DNA of 64,000 nt. Source: Curtobacterium sp. 458 (GTDB lineage: Bacteria > Actinomycetota > Actinomycetes > Actinomycetales > Microbacteriaceae). The notes below the pieces were generated by a model. The model had not been told where the DNA came from, did not search any database, and saw nothing but the letters and a program-made list of their open reading frames with translations. This document shows, piece by piece, positions 48,575-58,566 of the stretch (within the stretch, counting starts at the first letter, position 1; every line of letters starts with the position of its first letter). The stretch is taken from contig NZ_CP129104.1 in the NCBI RefSeq assembly GCF_030406605.1, forward strand, positions 3,238,687 through 3,302,686. The letters run 5' to 3'. A program made the translations under genes and the position numbers.

Positions 48575-50084
48575 CGCCGTTTCCTCCCAGGTGCTCGTGG
48601 ACCGCCGCCGCGAACCGACGCCCCCGGTCGGAGTACGAGTCGAACTGGTCGAACGACGCCGCCGCCGGGGCGAGGAGGACCGTGTCGCCCGGCCTCGCGA
48701 CCGATGCGGCATGCCGGACCGCCTCGGGCATGACCTGATCAGTGTCCGATGCCTCGACCTGCAGGACCGGGACCGACGGCGCGTGTCGCGCGAATGCCTC
48801 GAGCACCGGCGCACGGTCGGTGCCGATGACGACGACGCCGCGGACACCGGGGCCGAACCGCTGCACGAGCCCGTCGACGTCGACGCCCTTGAAGAGCCCC
48901 CCGACGATCCACACGACGGTGTCGAACGACGCCAGGGACGCGGTCGCCGCGTGCGGGTTCGTCGCCTTCGAGTCGTCGACCCAGGTGATGCCGTCCGCAG
49001 AGGCGACGAGTTCGGTCCGGTGGTGGTCGGCGCGGAAGCCCCGGACGGCCTGCTGGATCGCGGCGGGCTGCACGGTGGCGGCTCGGGCGAGCGCGGCGGC
49101 GGCGAGGACGTTCATCGTCATGTGCGGGCTCGCGAGCCCGGCCTCCTCGAGGTCCGCGAGGGTCGCGAGCTCGAGGGCGCTCGACCGGCGGTCCTCCCCG
49201 AACGCGCGGTCGCAGAGGACGTCCTCGACGATCCCGACGTCACCGGGTGCGGGGACCCCGGGGGTGAACCCGACGGCGCGGCAGCCCTCCACCACGTCGG
49301 CGCCCTCGACCATGGTCCGGGTGACCTCGTCGGTCGTGTTGTAGACGCACGCCATCACGGTGCGCTCGTAGACCTTCGCCTTCGCCGCGCGGTAGGCCTC
49401 GGCCGAGCCGTGCCACTCGAGGTGGTCGTCGGCGATGTTCAGGCAGGCGCTCGCGAGCGGCACGACCGCGCCGTCGCCGGCGTCGGCCATGTAGTGCAGC
49501 TGGTGGCTCGACAGCTCGACCACGAGGACGTCGAAGCCGTCCGGGTCGCGGACGACGTCGAGCACCGGCACACCGATGTTGCCGCAGGACACGGCACGGA
49601 GCCCGGCGGCCTCGAACATCGCGGTGGTCAGCTGGGTGGTGGTGGTCTTGCCGTTCGTGCCGGTGATGGTCACCCACGGGGCGGCGACCGGGCCGCGGAC
49701 GACCTTGTCGCGCACCCGCCAGGCGAGCTCGATGTCGCCCCACACTGTGCTGTGCTCGACGGCCCACCGGACCGAGGCGTTGTGCGGCGGCAGACCGGGC
49801 GAGACCACGACGACGTCGGGCGCCTGCTCGACGAGCGCGTCCGGGACGGCGTCGAGCGGGGTGCGCTCGAACCGTGCCCCGATCACGTCGAGCAGCTCGA
49901 TCGTGTCCGCGGGGCCGTCCGGTGCGTACACCGTGACCTCGCTGGCGAGCTCGACGAGGGTGTCCGCGACCGAGAAGCCCGTCGACCCGAGGCCGAGCAC
50001 GGCGACCCGGAGCCCCTTCCAGCCCTCCGCGTACCAGCTGTCGAGACCGCTGAGCCGGTCGGGGGTCGTGGCGTCAGCCGACAC
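48546..50084 (-). CDS. murD: UDP-N-acetylmuramoyl-L-alanine-D-glutamate ligase
   Basis: The 512-residue ligase adds D-glutamate to the peptide stem. The P-loop is [13 protein letters not shown], with LGLGSTGFS in the N-terminal Rossmann domain, [11 protein letters not shown] and [13 protein letters not shown] as Mur-ligase blocks. GTG 50084 overlaps mraY by 11 bp, and the 3' end overlaps ftsW by 29 bp, so the three genes are tightly coupled. Confidence 0.96.
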   Translation of the reverse strand: MSADATTPDRLSGLDSWYAEGWKGLRVAVLGLGSTGFSVADTLVELASEVTVYAPDGPADTIELLDVIGARFERTPLDAVPDALVEQAPDVVVVSPGLPPHNASVRWAVEHSTVWGDIELAWRVRDKVVRGPVAAPWVTITGTNGKTTTTQLTTAMFEAAGLRAVSCGNIGVPVLDVVRDPDGFDVLVVELSSHQLHYMADAGDGAVVPLASACLNIADDHLEWHGSAEAYRAAKAKVYERTVMACVYNTTDEVTRTMVEGADVVEGCRAVGFTPGVPAPGDVGIVEDVLCDRAFGEDRRSSALELATLADLEEAGLASPHMTMNVLAAAALARAATVQPAAIQQAVRGFRADHHRTELVASADGITWVDDSKATNPHAATASLASFDTVVWIVGGLFKGVDVDGLVQRFGPGVRGVVVIGTDRAPVLEAFARHAPSVPVLQVEASDTDQVMPEAVRHAASVARPGDTVLLAPAAASFDQFDSYSDRGRRFAAAVHEHLGGNGDGGPSGERP

Positions 50085-51177
50085 GGGTGATCCACTCCAG
50101 GTAGAAGAGGCCGACGCCGCCGACGACGCACAGCCCGGCGATGATCCAGAAGCGCACGACGACCGTCACCTCGGCCCAACCCTTGAGCTCGAAGTGGTGG
50201 TGCAGCGGACTCATCCGGAAGATGCGCTTGCCGTGCGTGATCTTGAAGTACGCCCGCTGCAGGATGACCGAACCGGTGACGATGAAGAACAGACCGCCGA
50301 TGAGGACGAGCAGCAGCTCGGTGCGGCTGAGGACCGCGAGGCCGGCGAGGGCACCGCCGAGGCCGAGCGAGCCGGTGTCGCCGAGGAAGATCTGTGCCGG
50401 GGACGTGTTGTACCAGAGGAACCCGATCAGCCCGCCGACGACGGCCGCGGCGACCACCGCAAGGTCGAGCGGGTTCGACACCGTGTAGCAGGCGTGGGCG
50501 GTGGTCTCGTCGAGGCGCGGGCTGCCGCACTGCTGGTTCGACTGCCAGAACCCGATGATGACGTAGGAGCCGATCGCGAGGATGCTCGACCCGGTCGCGA
50601 GCCCGTCGAGGCCGTCCGCGACGTTGACGCCGTTCGACGTCGACACCGTGAGCAGCACGATCCACGCCAGGAACAGGATCGTCCCGATGACCGTCCCGAG
50701 CGCCATGAGGTCGAGCCACGGGATGTCCCGGATCGCGGAGATCATCGTCGACGCGGGGGGCTTGCCGTTGCCGGAGGGCACCACGAGGGCGACGGTGGCG
50801 AAGATGACGCCGACGATCACCTGGCCGAGCACCTTGGCCCAGCCGCCGAGGCCGAGGCTCCGCTGGCGCCGGACCTTGAGGAAGTCGTCTACGAAGCCGA
50901 CGAACCCGAGGCCGACCATGAGGAACAGCACGAGCAGGCCGGAGAGCGTCACCGAGTCGCGGCCGACGAGGTGTCCGACGAAGTAGCCGATCACCGAGCC
51001 GATGATGAGGACGATGCCGCCCATCGTGGCCGTGCCGCGCTTGGTGTGGTGCGACTGGGGTCCGTCGTCGCGGATGAACTGCCCCCACCCGAGACGGTGG
51101 AACAGCTTGATGAAGAGCGGCGTGAGCAGCAGCGTGAACACCAGCGACACGGCGCCGGCGACCAGGAGCGCGATCAT
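50074..51177 (-). CDS. mraY: Phospho-N-acetylmuramoyl-pentapeptide transferase
   Basis: The 367-residue polytopic enzyme transfers phospho-MurNAc-pentapeptide to undecaprenyl phosphate, making lipid I. About ten helices are predicted. Active-site blocks are [16 protein letters not shown] (Asp pair), [15 protein letters not shown] and [12 protein letters not shown], plus [17 protein letters not shown] 51177 overlaps the murF stop by ATGA. Residues about 225-245 hold a cysteine-containing loop ([17 protein letters not shown]) not seen in E. coli MraY but common in actinobacteria. Confidence 0.97.
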   Translation of the reverse strand: MIALLVAGAVSLVFTLLLTPLFIKLFHRLGWGQFIRDDGPQSHHTKRGTATMGGIVLIIGSVIGYFVGHLVGRDSVTLSGLLVLFLMVGLGFVGFVDDFLKVRRQRSLGLGGWAKVLGQVIVGVIFATVALVVPSGNGKPPASTMISAIRDIPWLDLMALGTVIGTILFLAWIVLLTVSTSNGVNVADGLDGLATGSSILAIGSYVIIGFWQSNQQCGSPRLDETTAHACYTVSNPLDLAVVAAAVVGGLIGFLWYNTSPAQIFLGDTGSLGLGGALAGLAVLSRTELLLVLIGGLFFIVTGSVILQRAYFKITHGKRIFRMSPLHHHFELKGWAEVTVVVRFWIIAGLCVVGGVGLFYLEWITRVG

Positions 51178-52703
51178 TCGGTGACTCCTCCGAGTCGGTC
51201 TCCGAGGAAGCGCAGTCCGGCGGAGTTCGAGGACTTGACGAGGACCACGTCGCCGGGGCGGAGCATGGTCTCGAGGGTGCGGACGGCCTCGTCGACGTCC
51301 TCGGTGAACACTGACTCGCCGTCCCACGATCCCTCGAGGGTGGCGGCCTGGTGGATCGGCATCGCGCCGCGGCCGACGACCACGAGCTGCCCGATGCCGA
51401 GCCGGACCACGAGCCGGCCGAGCCGGTCGTGCTCCTCGGTCGCGAACTCGCCGAGCTCGCTCATCTCGCCGAGCACGGCGACCGCGCGCTCCCCCGGCCG
51501 CACGATCTGCGCCAGGGTCCGCAGCGCCGCTGCGGTCGAGTCCGGGGACGCGTTGTACGCGTCGTTGATGACGGTCACGCCCTCCGGGCCTCCCGGGAGG
51601 ATCTCCATGCGCCAGCGCTCGGCTCGCGTCATCGACGCGAGCGCCTCGGCGCCGGTGGCGAGGGGGACGCCCCACAGGTTCGCCACCGTGAGCGCCGCGC
51701 TGGCGTTCATCGCGTGGTGTTCCCCGATGATGGCGAGGCGGACGTCGGCGGTCTCGGCGGGGCGATCCGTGCCTCTCCCCACCGGCACGGCCGTCTCGCC
51801 GCTGGCGCGTCGATCCGGAACCGGCGGCGTGGGCCCAGGCTGGTCACCCGTCGGCCCGGTCAGCGTGAACCGCGTGCCGGTCCGGTCCGTCTCGATGCCG
51901 CCGATGCGGTAGTCGGCGTCGGCCGACGTGCCGAACCCGACGACGCGAGCGCGCGTCAGGTCGCGCATCGCGGCGACGCGGTCGTCGTCGACGTTGAGGA
52001 GCGCCGTGGCGGTCTCCGGGAGGTCGGTGACCATCTCGGACTTGGCCTTCTGGGTGGCCTCGATCCCGCCGAACTCGCCGGCGTGCGCGAGGCCCACCTT
52101 GAGGACGACGCCGACGTCGGGCTCCGCGATCGAGACGAGCTTGGCGATGTGGCCCTTGCCGCTCGCGCCCATCTCGACCACGAGGAAGCGGGTGTCGTGC
52201 GTGATCCGGAGCATCGAGATCGGTGCGCCGACGTGGTTGTTGAACGAGCCCTTCGGCGCGATCGTCTCGCCCTGCGTCGACAGGATGGTGGCGAGCATGT
52301 TCTTCGTGCTCGTCTTCCCGTTCGAGCCCGTGATGCCGACGACGCGCAGCGGCGCGGGACGGCCGTCGGCGTCGACGCGGTCGGCACTGGAGGCGCGCAC
52401 GCGGGCGACGACCTCGTGGGCGAGGGCGGCCAGGGCGGCGTACCCGTCGGCCACGACGATCTGCGGCGCGGCGGTCTCGACGCGCTCGGGCGTGATGACC
52501 AGGGCGGCGCCGGCCTCGGTCGCGGCCGGGACGAAGCGGCGGCCGTCGGTGACCTCGCCGGGGAGGGCGAAGAAGACGCTGCCGGGGGTCACGAGCCGGG
52601 AGTCCGTCTCGACGGAGCCGTCGACGACCAGGTCCGCCTGGGCGCCACCGATCAGCTCGCCGTCGACCGCGGCGGCGATCTCGGCGAGGGTCATGGGGAT
52701 CAT
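51174..52703 (-). CDS. murF: UDP-MurNAc-tripeptide-D-alanyl-D-alanine ligase
   Basis: The 509-residue ligase completes the pentapeptide by adding D-Ala-D-Ala. The P-loop is [51 protein letters not shown] and [12 protein letters not shown] are MurF blocks. Residues about 265-315 hold a Pro/Thr-rich insert. ATG 52703 overlaps the murE stop by ATGA; ATG 52694 is a second option. Confidence 0.95.
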   Translation of the reverse strand: MIPMTLAEIAAAVDGELIGGAQADLVVDGSVETDSRLVTPGSVFFALPGEVTDGRRFVPAATEAGAALVITPERVETAAPQIVVADGYAALAALAHEVVARVRASSADRVDADGRPAPLRVVGITGSNGKTSTKNMLATILSTQGETIAPKGSFNNHVGAPISMLRITHDTRFLVVEMGASGKGHIAKLVSIAEPDVGVVLKVGLAHAGEFGGIEATQKAKSEMVTDLPETATALLNVDDDRVAAMRDLTRARVVGFGTSADADYRIGGIETDRTGTRFTLTGPTGDQPGPTPPVPDRRASGETAVPVGRGTDRPAETADVRLAIIGEHHAMNASAALTVANLWGVPLATGAEALASMTRAERWRMEILPGGPEGVTVINDAYNASPDSTAAALRTLAQIVRPGERAVAVLGEMSELGEFATEEHDRLGRLVVRLGIGQLVVVGRGAMPIHQAATLEGSWDGESVFTEDVDEAVRTLETMLRPGDVVLVKSSNSAGLRFLGDRLGGVTE

Positions 52704-54358
52704 CGGGTCTCCTCCACCGGGCCGCTGTTCGGTTCCCAGCCAGCCTCGCGCAGGGCCTGACGGGCCTCGTCGCGAGCCGAGTAGGGCGTGCGGACACCCT
52801 GGATGTCGCGGTAGTCCTGGTGGCCGGGGCCGGCCCAGAGGATCGAGTCGCCCTCGCCGAGCAGACCCACGGCCTTCCGGATCGCGGCCTCGGGCGGGCT
52901 GACCTCGTAGAGCTCGTGGTCCGGGTACGCCTCGCGTGCGGCGTCGACCAGGGTCTTCCGGATCGACGCGGCGTCCTCGAAGCGCGGGTGGTGGTCGGTG
53001 ATCACGAGCACGTCACTGCCGGCGGCGGCGACCCGCGCCATGTCCGCACGCTTCGTGGTGTCGCGGTCGCCGTCGGCGCCGAACAGCATGAGGACCCGAC
53101 CGGGCGTGAACTGGCGGACGGCCGCGAGGGTGTTCTCGAACGCGTCGGGGCTGTGGCCGAAGTCCACGTAGACGCTCGGGCCGTGTTCACCGGAGACGCG
53201 CTCGGTGCGTCCGGGGAGGTAGCACTCGATGGCGCTCGTCCGCTCGCCGCGTCCCTCACGCTCGTCCTCGTCGGGGTAGCGGCGGTGGCCGGTCTCGAGC
53301 GCCTGCGCGATCGCACCGAGCTCGAACCCGCCCTCGACCAGCATCACGATCGCGAGCGCGGCGTTCGCGGCCATGTGCCAGCCGATGAGCGGCACGCGGG
53401 TGGTCAGCTCGCGGCCCTCGGGCCCGGTCAGCCGGAACTCGGTGTACGCCGCGTGCGCCTCGAGGATGTCGACGTGCCACTCGGCCTCGACCTCGGGGTG
53501 CACCGTGATGGTCGTCACCGGGATGCGGGAGTCCTGCACCACGCGGTGACCCCAGTCGGTGTCGAGCGAGACGACCCCGCGGCGGGCGTGCTCGGGCTGG
53601 AAGAGCGGCAGCTTGGCCTGGTAGTACTCCTCCATGTCGGCGTAGTCGTCGAGGTGGTCGTGCGAGAGGTTCGTGAACCCGGCGACGTCGAACACGATCC
53701 CGTCGACACGGTGGCGGCTGAGGGCCTGCGCGCTCACCTCGACGGCCACGGCGCGGACCTCGGCCTCGCGCATGCGGGCGAGGAGCGCGTGCATCTCGCT
53801 CGCCTCGGGTGTGGTCAGACGGCTCGTCACGCTGAGGGCGCCGATGTGCCGTTCGGCGGTGGAGCTCAGGCCGGCGACGAGGCCGAGTTGCTTGAGGATG
53901 CCCTCGAGGATGTACGAGGTGCTGGTCTTGCCGTTCGTCCCGGTCGTCGCGAAGAGCTGCGGGAGGTCGGTCGCCTCGTCCGGGTGGGTCCGGTAGACCC
54001 ACGCCGAGACGTCGCCGAGCGCCGCACGGGGGTCGTCGACCACGAGCACGGGCAGGCCGGACGGTTCCGCGAGCGCCATGCCGTCGGCGTCGGTGAGGAC
54101 CGCGACCGCACCGCGCTCGGCGGCCTCGGTCGCGAACTGGGCGCCGTGGCGGTTCGCGCCGTGCACACCGACGAACAGGTCACCGGGCTGCACCTCGGCA
54201 GCGCTCAGGGTGACACCCGTGGTCTCGACGCCGTCGAGCGAGCCGACGACGCGCAGCCCGAAGCCGTTCGCCAGTTCGGCGACCGATCGGGGGGTGGGGT
54301 GTTCGGGCCGGAGGACCGGGGGGATCCGTGCGGACAAGTGCTCCTTCTTCCTCACCAC
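52700..54358 (-). CDS. murE: UDP-MurNAc-dipeptide ligase, third-residue adding
   Basis: The 552-residue ligase adds the third residue of the peptide stem. P-loop TTGTNGKTSTSYI, FTNLSHDHLDDYA and YVDFGHSPDAFENTL are family blocks. The C-terminal residue-selecting motif, DNPR in meso-diaminopimelate enzymes, reads TDHHPRFED here. Curtobacterium-type B peptidoglycan has homoserine or a diamino acid at this place, so the change may reflect substrate. Start is uncertain: GTG 54358 (7 bp inside ftsI), or TTG 54337 just behind AAGAAGGAG. Confidence 0.93.
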   Translation of the reverse strand: MVRKKEHLSARIPPVLRPEHPTPRSVAELANGFGLRVVGSLDGVETTGVTLSAAEVQPGDLFVGVHGANRHGAQFATEAAERGAVAVLTDADGMALAEPSGLPVLVVDDPRAALGDVSAWVYRTHPDEATDLPQLFATTGTNGKTSTSYILEGILKQLGLVAGLSSTAERHIGALSVTSRLTTPEASEMHALLARMREAEVRAVAVEVSAQALSRHRVDGIVFDVAGFTNLSHDHLDDYADMEEYYQAKLPLFQPEHARRGVVSLDTDWGHRVVQDSRIPVTTITVHPEVEAEWHVDILEAHAAYTEFRLTGPEGRELTTRVPLIGWHMAANAALAIVMLVEGGFELGAIAQALETGHRRYPDEDEREGRGERTSAIECYLPGRTERVSGEHGPSVYVDFGHSPDAFENTLAAVRQFTPGRVLMLFGADGDRDTTKRADMARVAAAGSDVLVITDHHPRFEDAASIRKTLVDAAREAYPDHELYEVSPPEAAIRKAVGLLGEGDSILWAGPGHQDYRDIQGVRTPYSARDEARQALREAGWEPNSGPVEETR

Positions 54359-56121
54359 GTGGACGGGTACAGCTTCGCCTCGGACGCGGAGGGGGTTACT
54401 CGGTACTTCTCGAGCACCTGGGACATGAGGGTTCGGAACGCCGGAGCCGCACCGGACGAGAACTTGCTCGTCTGCGGCTTCGTGAACGTCACCGTGACAA
54501 CATACTGGGGGTCTTCCGCAGGTGCCATTCCGGCCACGGAGATGATGCGCTGGCCGCCGTAGCCCTTCGAGCCCTCGGCCACCTCGGCGGTACCGGTCTT
54601 CGCGGCGACGTTGTAGCCCGAGATCGGCTGCATGCCCACGAGCGTGCCGCCCTTGACGACGCTCTGCAGCATCTTGACCGTCTGCTGGGCCGCGCTGGCC
54701 GAGACGACCCGCTCCGGCTGCACGTCGGGCGCGTCGATCGTCTTGCCGTCCGCGGTCTCGCAGCCCTTGACGAAGTGCAGCGGGATCCGGACACCCTGGT
54801 TCGCGAGCGTCTGGTAGATGCTCGCCACCTGGAGGGCCGTCGTCGAGATGCCCTGCCCGAACATCGAGTTGATGTTCGTCTGGGAGTCCCAGTCGGGGGT
54901 CGAGCCGTACTGCATCCCCGGCTGGCCCGGGTAGTCGATCGCGGACTCGGGCTCGAACAGGCCGAACTTCTTCATGTAGTCGTAGCGCTGCTGCTTCGTC
55001 AGGCGCTCACCGAGCTCGGTGATGCCGACGTTCGACGAGTCCTGCAGGATCCCCGTGAGCGTGAGCTGCTCGGTCGGGTGGAACTCGGCGTCGTGGATGG
55101 TCCCACCCCACGGGAACGTCCGCGAGTACGGGACGGTGGTGCCGTCGGTCGGGCTCGACTTGCCCTCGTTGATCAGGGCGGCGGCGATGGCGGCCTTGAT
55201 CGTCGACCCGGGCTCGTAGGTGTCGGTGATCGCCCTGGACCCGTAGGCGCCCTTGTCGGTCGTCGCGTCCACGTCGTTGGGGTCGACCGTCGGCCAGTCG
55301 GCCACCGCGAGGACCTCGCCGGTCTTCGCGTTGGTGACCGTGGCGGTCGCGGACTGCGCCTGCAGCTGCTTGCCCGCGGACGCGATCGTCTGGTTCGCCA
55401 TGTACTGCAGGTCGCTGTCGATCGTCGTCTCGAGCGTCCCGCCGTCCTTGGCCTGCTTCGTCGTCACGGTCGAACCGGGGAGCTGCACGCCGTCCGCGCC
55501 GCGCTCGTACGTCTGCGAGCCGTTCACCCCGGCGAGGCACTTGTCGTACGCGTACTCGAGGCCGGCCTGGGCGCCGTCGGTGCCCAGGAAGCCGGTGATG
55601 TTGCCGGTGGTGGCGCCGGTCGGGTACACCCTGGCGGCCTGCGGTGCGGCGTAGACCCACGGGATCTGCAGGGCGATGACGGCTTCGTAGTGCTTCACGT
55701 CGAGGCCCTTGACCAGGTACGCGAAGTCCGACTTCGGGTCGGCCGCGATGTTCTCGCGCATGGTCTTCAGGTCGCCGCCGGAGGCCTTGACGAGGGCGTC
55801 CAGGGCCGTGTCGACACTGACCTCCTTCACCCGCGTGCCACCGAGCTTGCCCGTGAACTTCGAGACCAGGCGGGGCGCCGTCGTGATGTTGTACCGGGTG
55901 ACGCTGTCGGCGAGTTCGACGCCGTTGCGGTCGACGATCGAGCCGCGGTCCCCGTACACCGTGACCGGGATGCTCCGCTTCGCTTCGGACGCCTTGTCGA
56001 GGTCGGCAGCCTGGACCACCTGGATGTCGACGAGCCGGACGACGAACACCGCCACGAGGGCGATCACGGCGATCATCACCACGCTGTAGCGCAGTCGTCG
56101 GTTGCGGATCGTCTTGGTCAC
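54352..56121 (-). CDS. ftsI: Peptidoglycan transpeptidase FtsI (class B PBP)
   Basis: The 589-residue septal transpeptidase has one N-terminal helix (about 11-33), a pedestal domain (about 45-240) and a penicillin-binding domain with Ser-x-x-Lys in YEPGSTIKAA, Ser-x-Asn in QDSSNVGI and Lys-Thr-Gly in NVAAKTGTAEV. DRGSIVDRNGVELA is the usual pedestal start. It works with FtsW. GTG 56121 has GGAAGGA 9 nt upstream, inside the small frame that precedes it, and overlaps that frame's stop (GTGA). Confidence 0.96.
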   Translation of the reverse strand: MTKTIRNRRLRYSVVMIAVIALVAVFVVRLVDIQVVQAADLDKASEAKRSIPVTVYGDRGSIVDRNGVELADSVTRYNITTAPRLVSKFTGKLGGTRVKEVSVDTALDALVKASGGDLKTMRENIAADPKSDFAYLVKGLDVKHYEAVIALQIPWVYAAPQAARVYPTGATTGNITGFLGTDGAQAGLEYAYDKCLAGVNGSQTYERGADGVQLPGSTVTTKQAKDGGTLETTIDSDLQYMANQTIASAGKQLQAQSATATVTNAKTGEVLAVADWPTVDPNDVDATTDKGAYGSRAITDTYEPGSTIKAAIAAALINEGKSSPTDGTTVPYSRTFPWGGTIHDAEFHPTEQLTLTGILQDSSNVGITELGERLTKQQRYDYMKKFGLFEPESAIDYPGQPGMQYGSTPDWDSQTNINSMFGQGISTTALQVASIYQTLANQGVRIPLHFVKGCETADGKTIDAPDVQPERVVSASAAQQTVKMLQSVVKGGTLVGMQPISGYNVAAKTGTAEVAEGSKGYGGQRIISVAGMAPAEDPQYVVTVTFTKPQTSKFSSGAAPAFRTLMSQVLEKYRVTPSASEAKLYPSTW

Positions 56122-56213
56122 GCGGCGCGGTCCTTCCCGGTGGTGGCGGTCCCGGTGGTGCCGGTCCCAGTGATGGCGGTGCCGGTGGTGGCGGCCACCA
56201 GCGCCACGGTCAC
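56118..56213 (-). CDS. Candidate 31-residue protein between ftsL and ftsI
   Basis: A minus-strand frame of 31 codons starts with GTG 56213, which overlaps the ftsL stop as GTGA, and ends with TGA overlapping the ftsI start as GTGA. Thirty of its 31 codons end in G or C, while the next frame shows mostly A or G there, so the base pattern fits coding. The product is MTVALVAATTGTAITG, then more TTGTA-type units, then KDRAA. Only a weak hydrophobic start and no known domain. It may be a real small protein, a coupling device that hands ribosomes from ftsL to ftsI, or a repeat-generated accident. Confidence 0.4.
   Translation of the reverse strand: MTVALVAATTGTAITGTGTTGTATTGKDRAA
56137..56196. repeat. 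Four 15-bp tandem repeats between ftsL and ftsI
   Basis: Four consecutive 15-bp units (56137, 56152, 56167, 56182), CCGGTGGTGGCGGTC and variants, fill most of the ftsL-ftsI gap. In the minus-strand frame they encode five-residue repeats. Confidence 0.85.
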
Positions 56214-56896
56214 CGGGTGGTGGGTGCCTGGAGCTGGTTCGGGTCGGACTCTACGGACGACTTCGACGTTGCCCCGTCCGACGCGCTGGCGCCGCCGGTC
56301 TTCTCAGCGTCGGTCGTGCTCGTCGCGTCGGTCTTGCTCGTCGCGTCGGTCTTGCTCGTCGCGTCGCCCTCCTCCGCTGCGGCCTTCTCGGTCCCCTTGC
56401 CCTTGGTGACGAGCGGCACGTCCTGCAGGAGCGAGTTCGGCACGAGGTTCTCCGTCGCCGCGGTCGCCTCGTCCGCCTTCGCCGGCGTCGGCGTGCCGTA
56501 CACCCGCCCGGTCTTCGGGTCGAGGTACACCGGCGTCGAGTTCGCGATCATCCCGAGGCCCTGCGCGTTCCGGGCGAGGTTCTGCGGCGAGTCGAGCACG
56601 CGCAGTTCCTCGGAGAGCGACTGCTGCGTCCGCGTGAGCTTGGTCTGCTCGGCGTCGAGCGAGTTCAGCGTGTAGGCCCCCTGGCTGAGCACCATGCTGA
56701 TCCCGAGCTGCGCCAGGAGCAGGATGCCGAGCGCCGACACCGCCACGATGGCGTACGCGATCCGCGGCCGGGCACGACGCTGCGCCTTGCTCGGCGCGAC
56801 CTCGACGAGCTCGGGCCGGTCACGCTGGTCCTGGCGGGACGGTCGGGGCGCGCGGGACGGGACGACGGGGTCGACGAGTGCGAGGTTCGTGCTCAT
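56210..56896 (-). CDS. ftsL: FtsL-like divisome protein
   Basis: A 228-residue bitopic protein in the ftsL position. A basic cytoplasmic region (1-45) leads to one helix (about 47-68: IAYAIVAVSALGILLLAQLG) and a leucine-zipper-like coiled coil (about 75-105), then LARNAQGLGMIANSTPVYLD, the typical FtsL end. The last 80 residues are a Thr/Lys/Asp-rich tail with DATSKT repeats, absent in most FtsL proteins. It should assemble with FtsB and FtsQ. The start is 1 bp after rsmH. FtsL assignment rests on position and topology, since sequence is poorly conserved. Confidence 0.82.
   Translation of the reverse strand: MSTNLALVDPVVPSRAPRPSRQDQRDRPELVEVAPSKAQRRARPRIAYAIVAVSALGILLLAQLGISMVLSQGAYTLNSLDAEQTKLTRTQQSLSEELRVLDSPQNLARNAQGLGMIANSTPVYLDPKTGRVYGTPTPAKADEATAATENLVPNSLLQDVPLVTKGKGTEKAAAEEGDATSKTDATSKTDATSTTDAEKTGGASASDGATSKSSVESDPNQLQAPTTR
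56307..56360 (-). repeat. 18-bp in-frame tandem repeat in ftsL
   Basis: Three 18-bp units (56307, 56325, 56343) encode DATSKT/DATSTT repeats in the extracytoplasmic FtsL tail; units two and three are identical. Confidence 0.85.
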
Positions 56897-56897
56897 G

Positions 56898-57857
56898 TCA
56901 CTTCCGGATCCGTTCGGCCGCGCGCAGGCGCACGGGGATGGCTCGGGGGTTGGCGGCGCGTTCGGCCTCGTCGGCCAGTTCGGCGCCCTTGACGACCAGC
57001 TGGAAGGTGGGACGGTGCTCGGGCAGCTCGACGGGGAGGCCCGCGGGGGCGCTCGAGGTCGTGCGAGCCACGAGTTCGCGCTTCACCATGCGGTCCTCGA
57101 GGGACTGGTACGACTCGACGACGATCCGGCCGCCCACCGCGATCGCGTCGAGCGCTGCCGGGATCGCCCGCTCGAGCACGCTGAGCTCGGCGTTCACCTC
57201 GATGCGCAGCGCCTGGAACACGCGCTTCGCGGGGTGGCCCTGGCGCTGGACGGCCACCGGCGTGGCGTCGTGGAGGACCTGCACGAGGTCGCCCGACATC
57301 TCGAACGGCTTCGTCGCACGACGCTCGACGATGGCCCGGGCGTACCGGCCGGCGAGCTTCTCCTCGCCGTAGCGCTGGAAGATCCGACGGAGTTCACCCT
57401 CGTCGTACGTCGCGAGGACGTCGGCCGCGGTCTGCCCCTCGGTGCGGTCCATCCGCATGTCGAGCGGGGCGTCCTGGCTGTAGGCGAAGCCACGCTCGGC
57501 ACGGTCGAGTTGCAGCGAGCTGACACCGAGGTCGAACAGCACACCGTCGACCTCGTCGAAGCCCTCGCCCGCGATCGCGTCGGCGATGCCGTCGTACACG
57601 GTGTGCACGAGCCGGACGCGGTCACCGAACCGTGCGAGCCGCTCCCCCGCGATCCCGAGGGCGTCGGTGTCCCGGTCGAGACCGATCAGCGTCAGCTCGG
57701 GGAATCGCTCGAGCAGTCCCTCGGAGTGGCCGCCCATGCCGAGCGTCGCGTCGACCACGACCTTGCCGGGTCCCTCGAGGGTCGGTGTGAACAGCTCGAC
57801 GATGCGCTCGAGCATCACCGGCGTGTGCGGGAAGCGTTCCCTCTGGTCTTCGGCCAT
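56898..57857 (-). CDS. rsmH: 16S rRNA m4C1402 methyltransferase
   Basis: The 319-residue RsmH (MraW) methylates N4 of C1402 in 16S rRNA using S-adenosylmethionine. Motif I is [52 protein letters not shown] and [11 protein letters not shown] are family blocks. ATG 57857 follows mraZ after 107 bp, an unusually large gap that carries a hairpin. Confidence 0.97.
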   Translation of the reverse strand: MAEDQRERFPHTPVMLERIVELFTPTLEGPGKVVVDATLGMGGHSEGLLERFPELTLIGLDRDTDALGIAGERLARFGDRVRLVHTVYDGIADAIAGEGFDEVDGVLFDLGVSSLQLDRAERGFAYSQDAPLDMRMDRTEGQTAADVLATYDEGELRRIFQRYGEEKLAGRYARAIVERRATKPFEMSGDLVQVLHDATPVAVQRQGHPAKRVFQALRIEVNAELSVLERAIPAALDAIAVGGRIVVESYQSLEDRMVKRELVARTTSSAPAGLPVELPEHRPTFQLVVKGAELADEAERAANPRAIPVRLRAAERIRK

Positions 57858-57908
57858 GTCAGCCCCTGTGTCCTTCCGGGCCGCGGGTCCGGATCCCCAT
57901 CCATGCGA

Positions 57909-57934
57909 CCTGACGTCGGGGAAGTGACGTCAGG
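57909..57934 (-). promoter_or_regulatory. Hairpin between mraZ and rsmH
   Basis: CCTGACGTC (57909-57917) pairs perfectly with GACGTCAGG (57926-57934) around an 8-nt loop, 52-77 nt upstream of the rsmH start. It could be an attenuator, RNA-processing site or protein-binding dyad (TGACGTC half-sites). Confidence 0.45.
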
Positions 57935-57964
57935 GCACCACGGCTGGGAGTCCCGATCCGCGGA

Positions 57965-58396
57965 TCAGAAGATCCCCGGGATCACCTCCTCGTCGTTGTC
58001 GGCGAAGCCCTCTTCGACCTCGGCGTAGTAGGCCTCCCACGCGGTGGTCGACCAGATCTCGGCACGGTCACCGGAGCCGATGACCGTCAGGTCCCGCTCG
58101 AGCCCCGCGTAGTCGCGGAGGTTCTGCGGGATCGTGACGCGGTTCTGCTTGTCGGGCTGCTCGGCGCTCGCTCCGGAGAGGAACAGACGCATGTAGTCCC
58201 GGGTGCGCTTCGACGTCATCGGAGCGGTGCGGATGCGCTCGTGGAGTTCCTCGAACGTGTCCGCGCTGAAGACGACGACGCAGCGCTCCTGCCCGCGGGT
58301 CATCACGAGCCCCCCGGACAGCTCGTCCCGGAACTTGGCGGGGAGGATCACGCGACCCTTCTCGTCGAGCTTCGGGGCGTAGGTACCGAGCAGCAC
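57965..58396 (-). CDS. mraZ: Transcriptional regulator MraZ
   Basis: The 143-residue MraZ has two AbrB-like halves, [18 protein letters not shown] and [18 protein letters not shown], and forms a ring that binds direct repeats upstream of the division operon. In other bacteria it represses the dcw cluster. GTG 58396 has GGGGAGG 6 nt upstream. GTGGAG/GTGGGG repeats at 10-bp spacing lie 38-53 nt before the start, the expected auto-regulatory operator. Confidence 0.96.
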   Translation of the reverse strand: MLLGTYAPKLDEKGRVILPAKFRDELSGGLVMTRGQERCVVVFSADTFEELHERIRTAPMTSKRTRDYMRLFLSGASAEQPDKQNRVTIPQNLRDYAGLERDLTVIGSGDRAEIWSTTAWEAYYAEVEEGFADNDEEVIPGIF

Positions 58397-58413
58397 GTCG
58401 GGCCTCCCCTCCG

Positions 58414-58449
58414 CTCCACCGGACCGTTGCTGGCCCCACTTTACTCCAC
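58414..58449 (-). promoter_or_regulatory. MraZ operator: GTGGRG direct repeats
   Basis: On the minus strand GTGGAG (58449-58444) and GTGGGG (58439-58434) are 10 bp apart, with a third GTGGAG at 58419-58414, 20 bp further. MraZ sites elsewhere are TGGGN or GTGG repeats at one-turn spacing, so this is the probable auto-repression site. Confidence 0.65.
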
Positions 58450-58566
58450 TCCCCTCCCCGTGCCCAGGTTTCCGCTCCCGAAAACACCCCTGTGCCCCCT
58501 TCTGGGGCGGCTTCCATCGAGATACTCAGCCGCTCAAACGCGCAGTACCCCCGGAAATCCGGGGGT

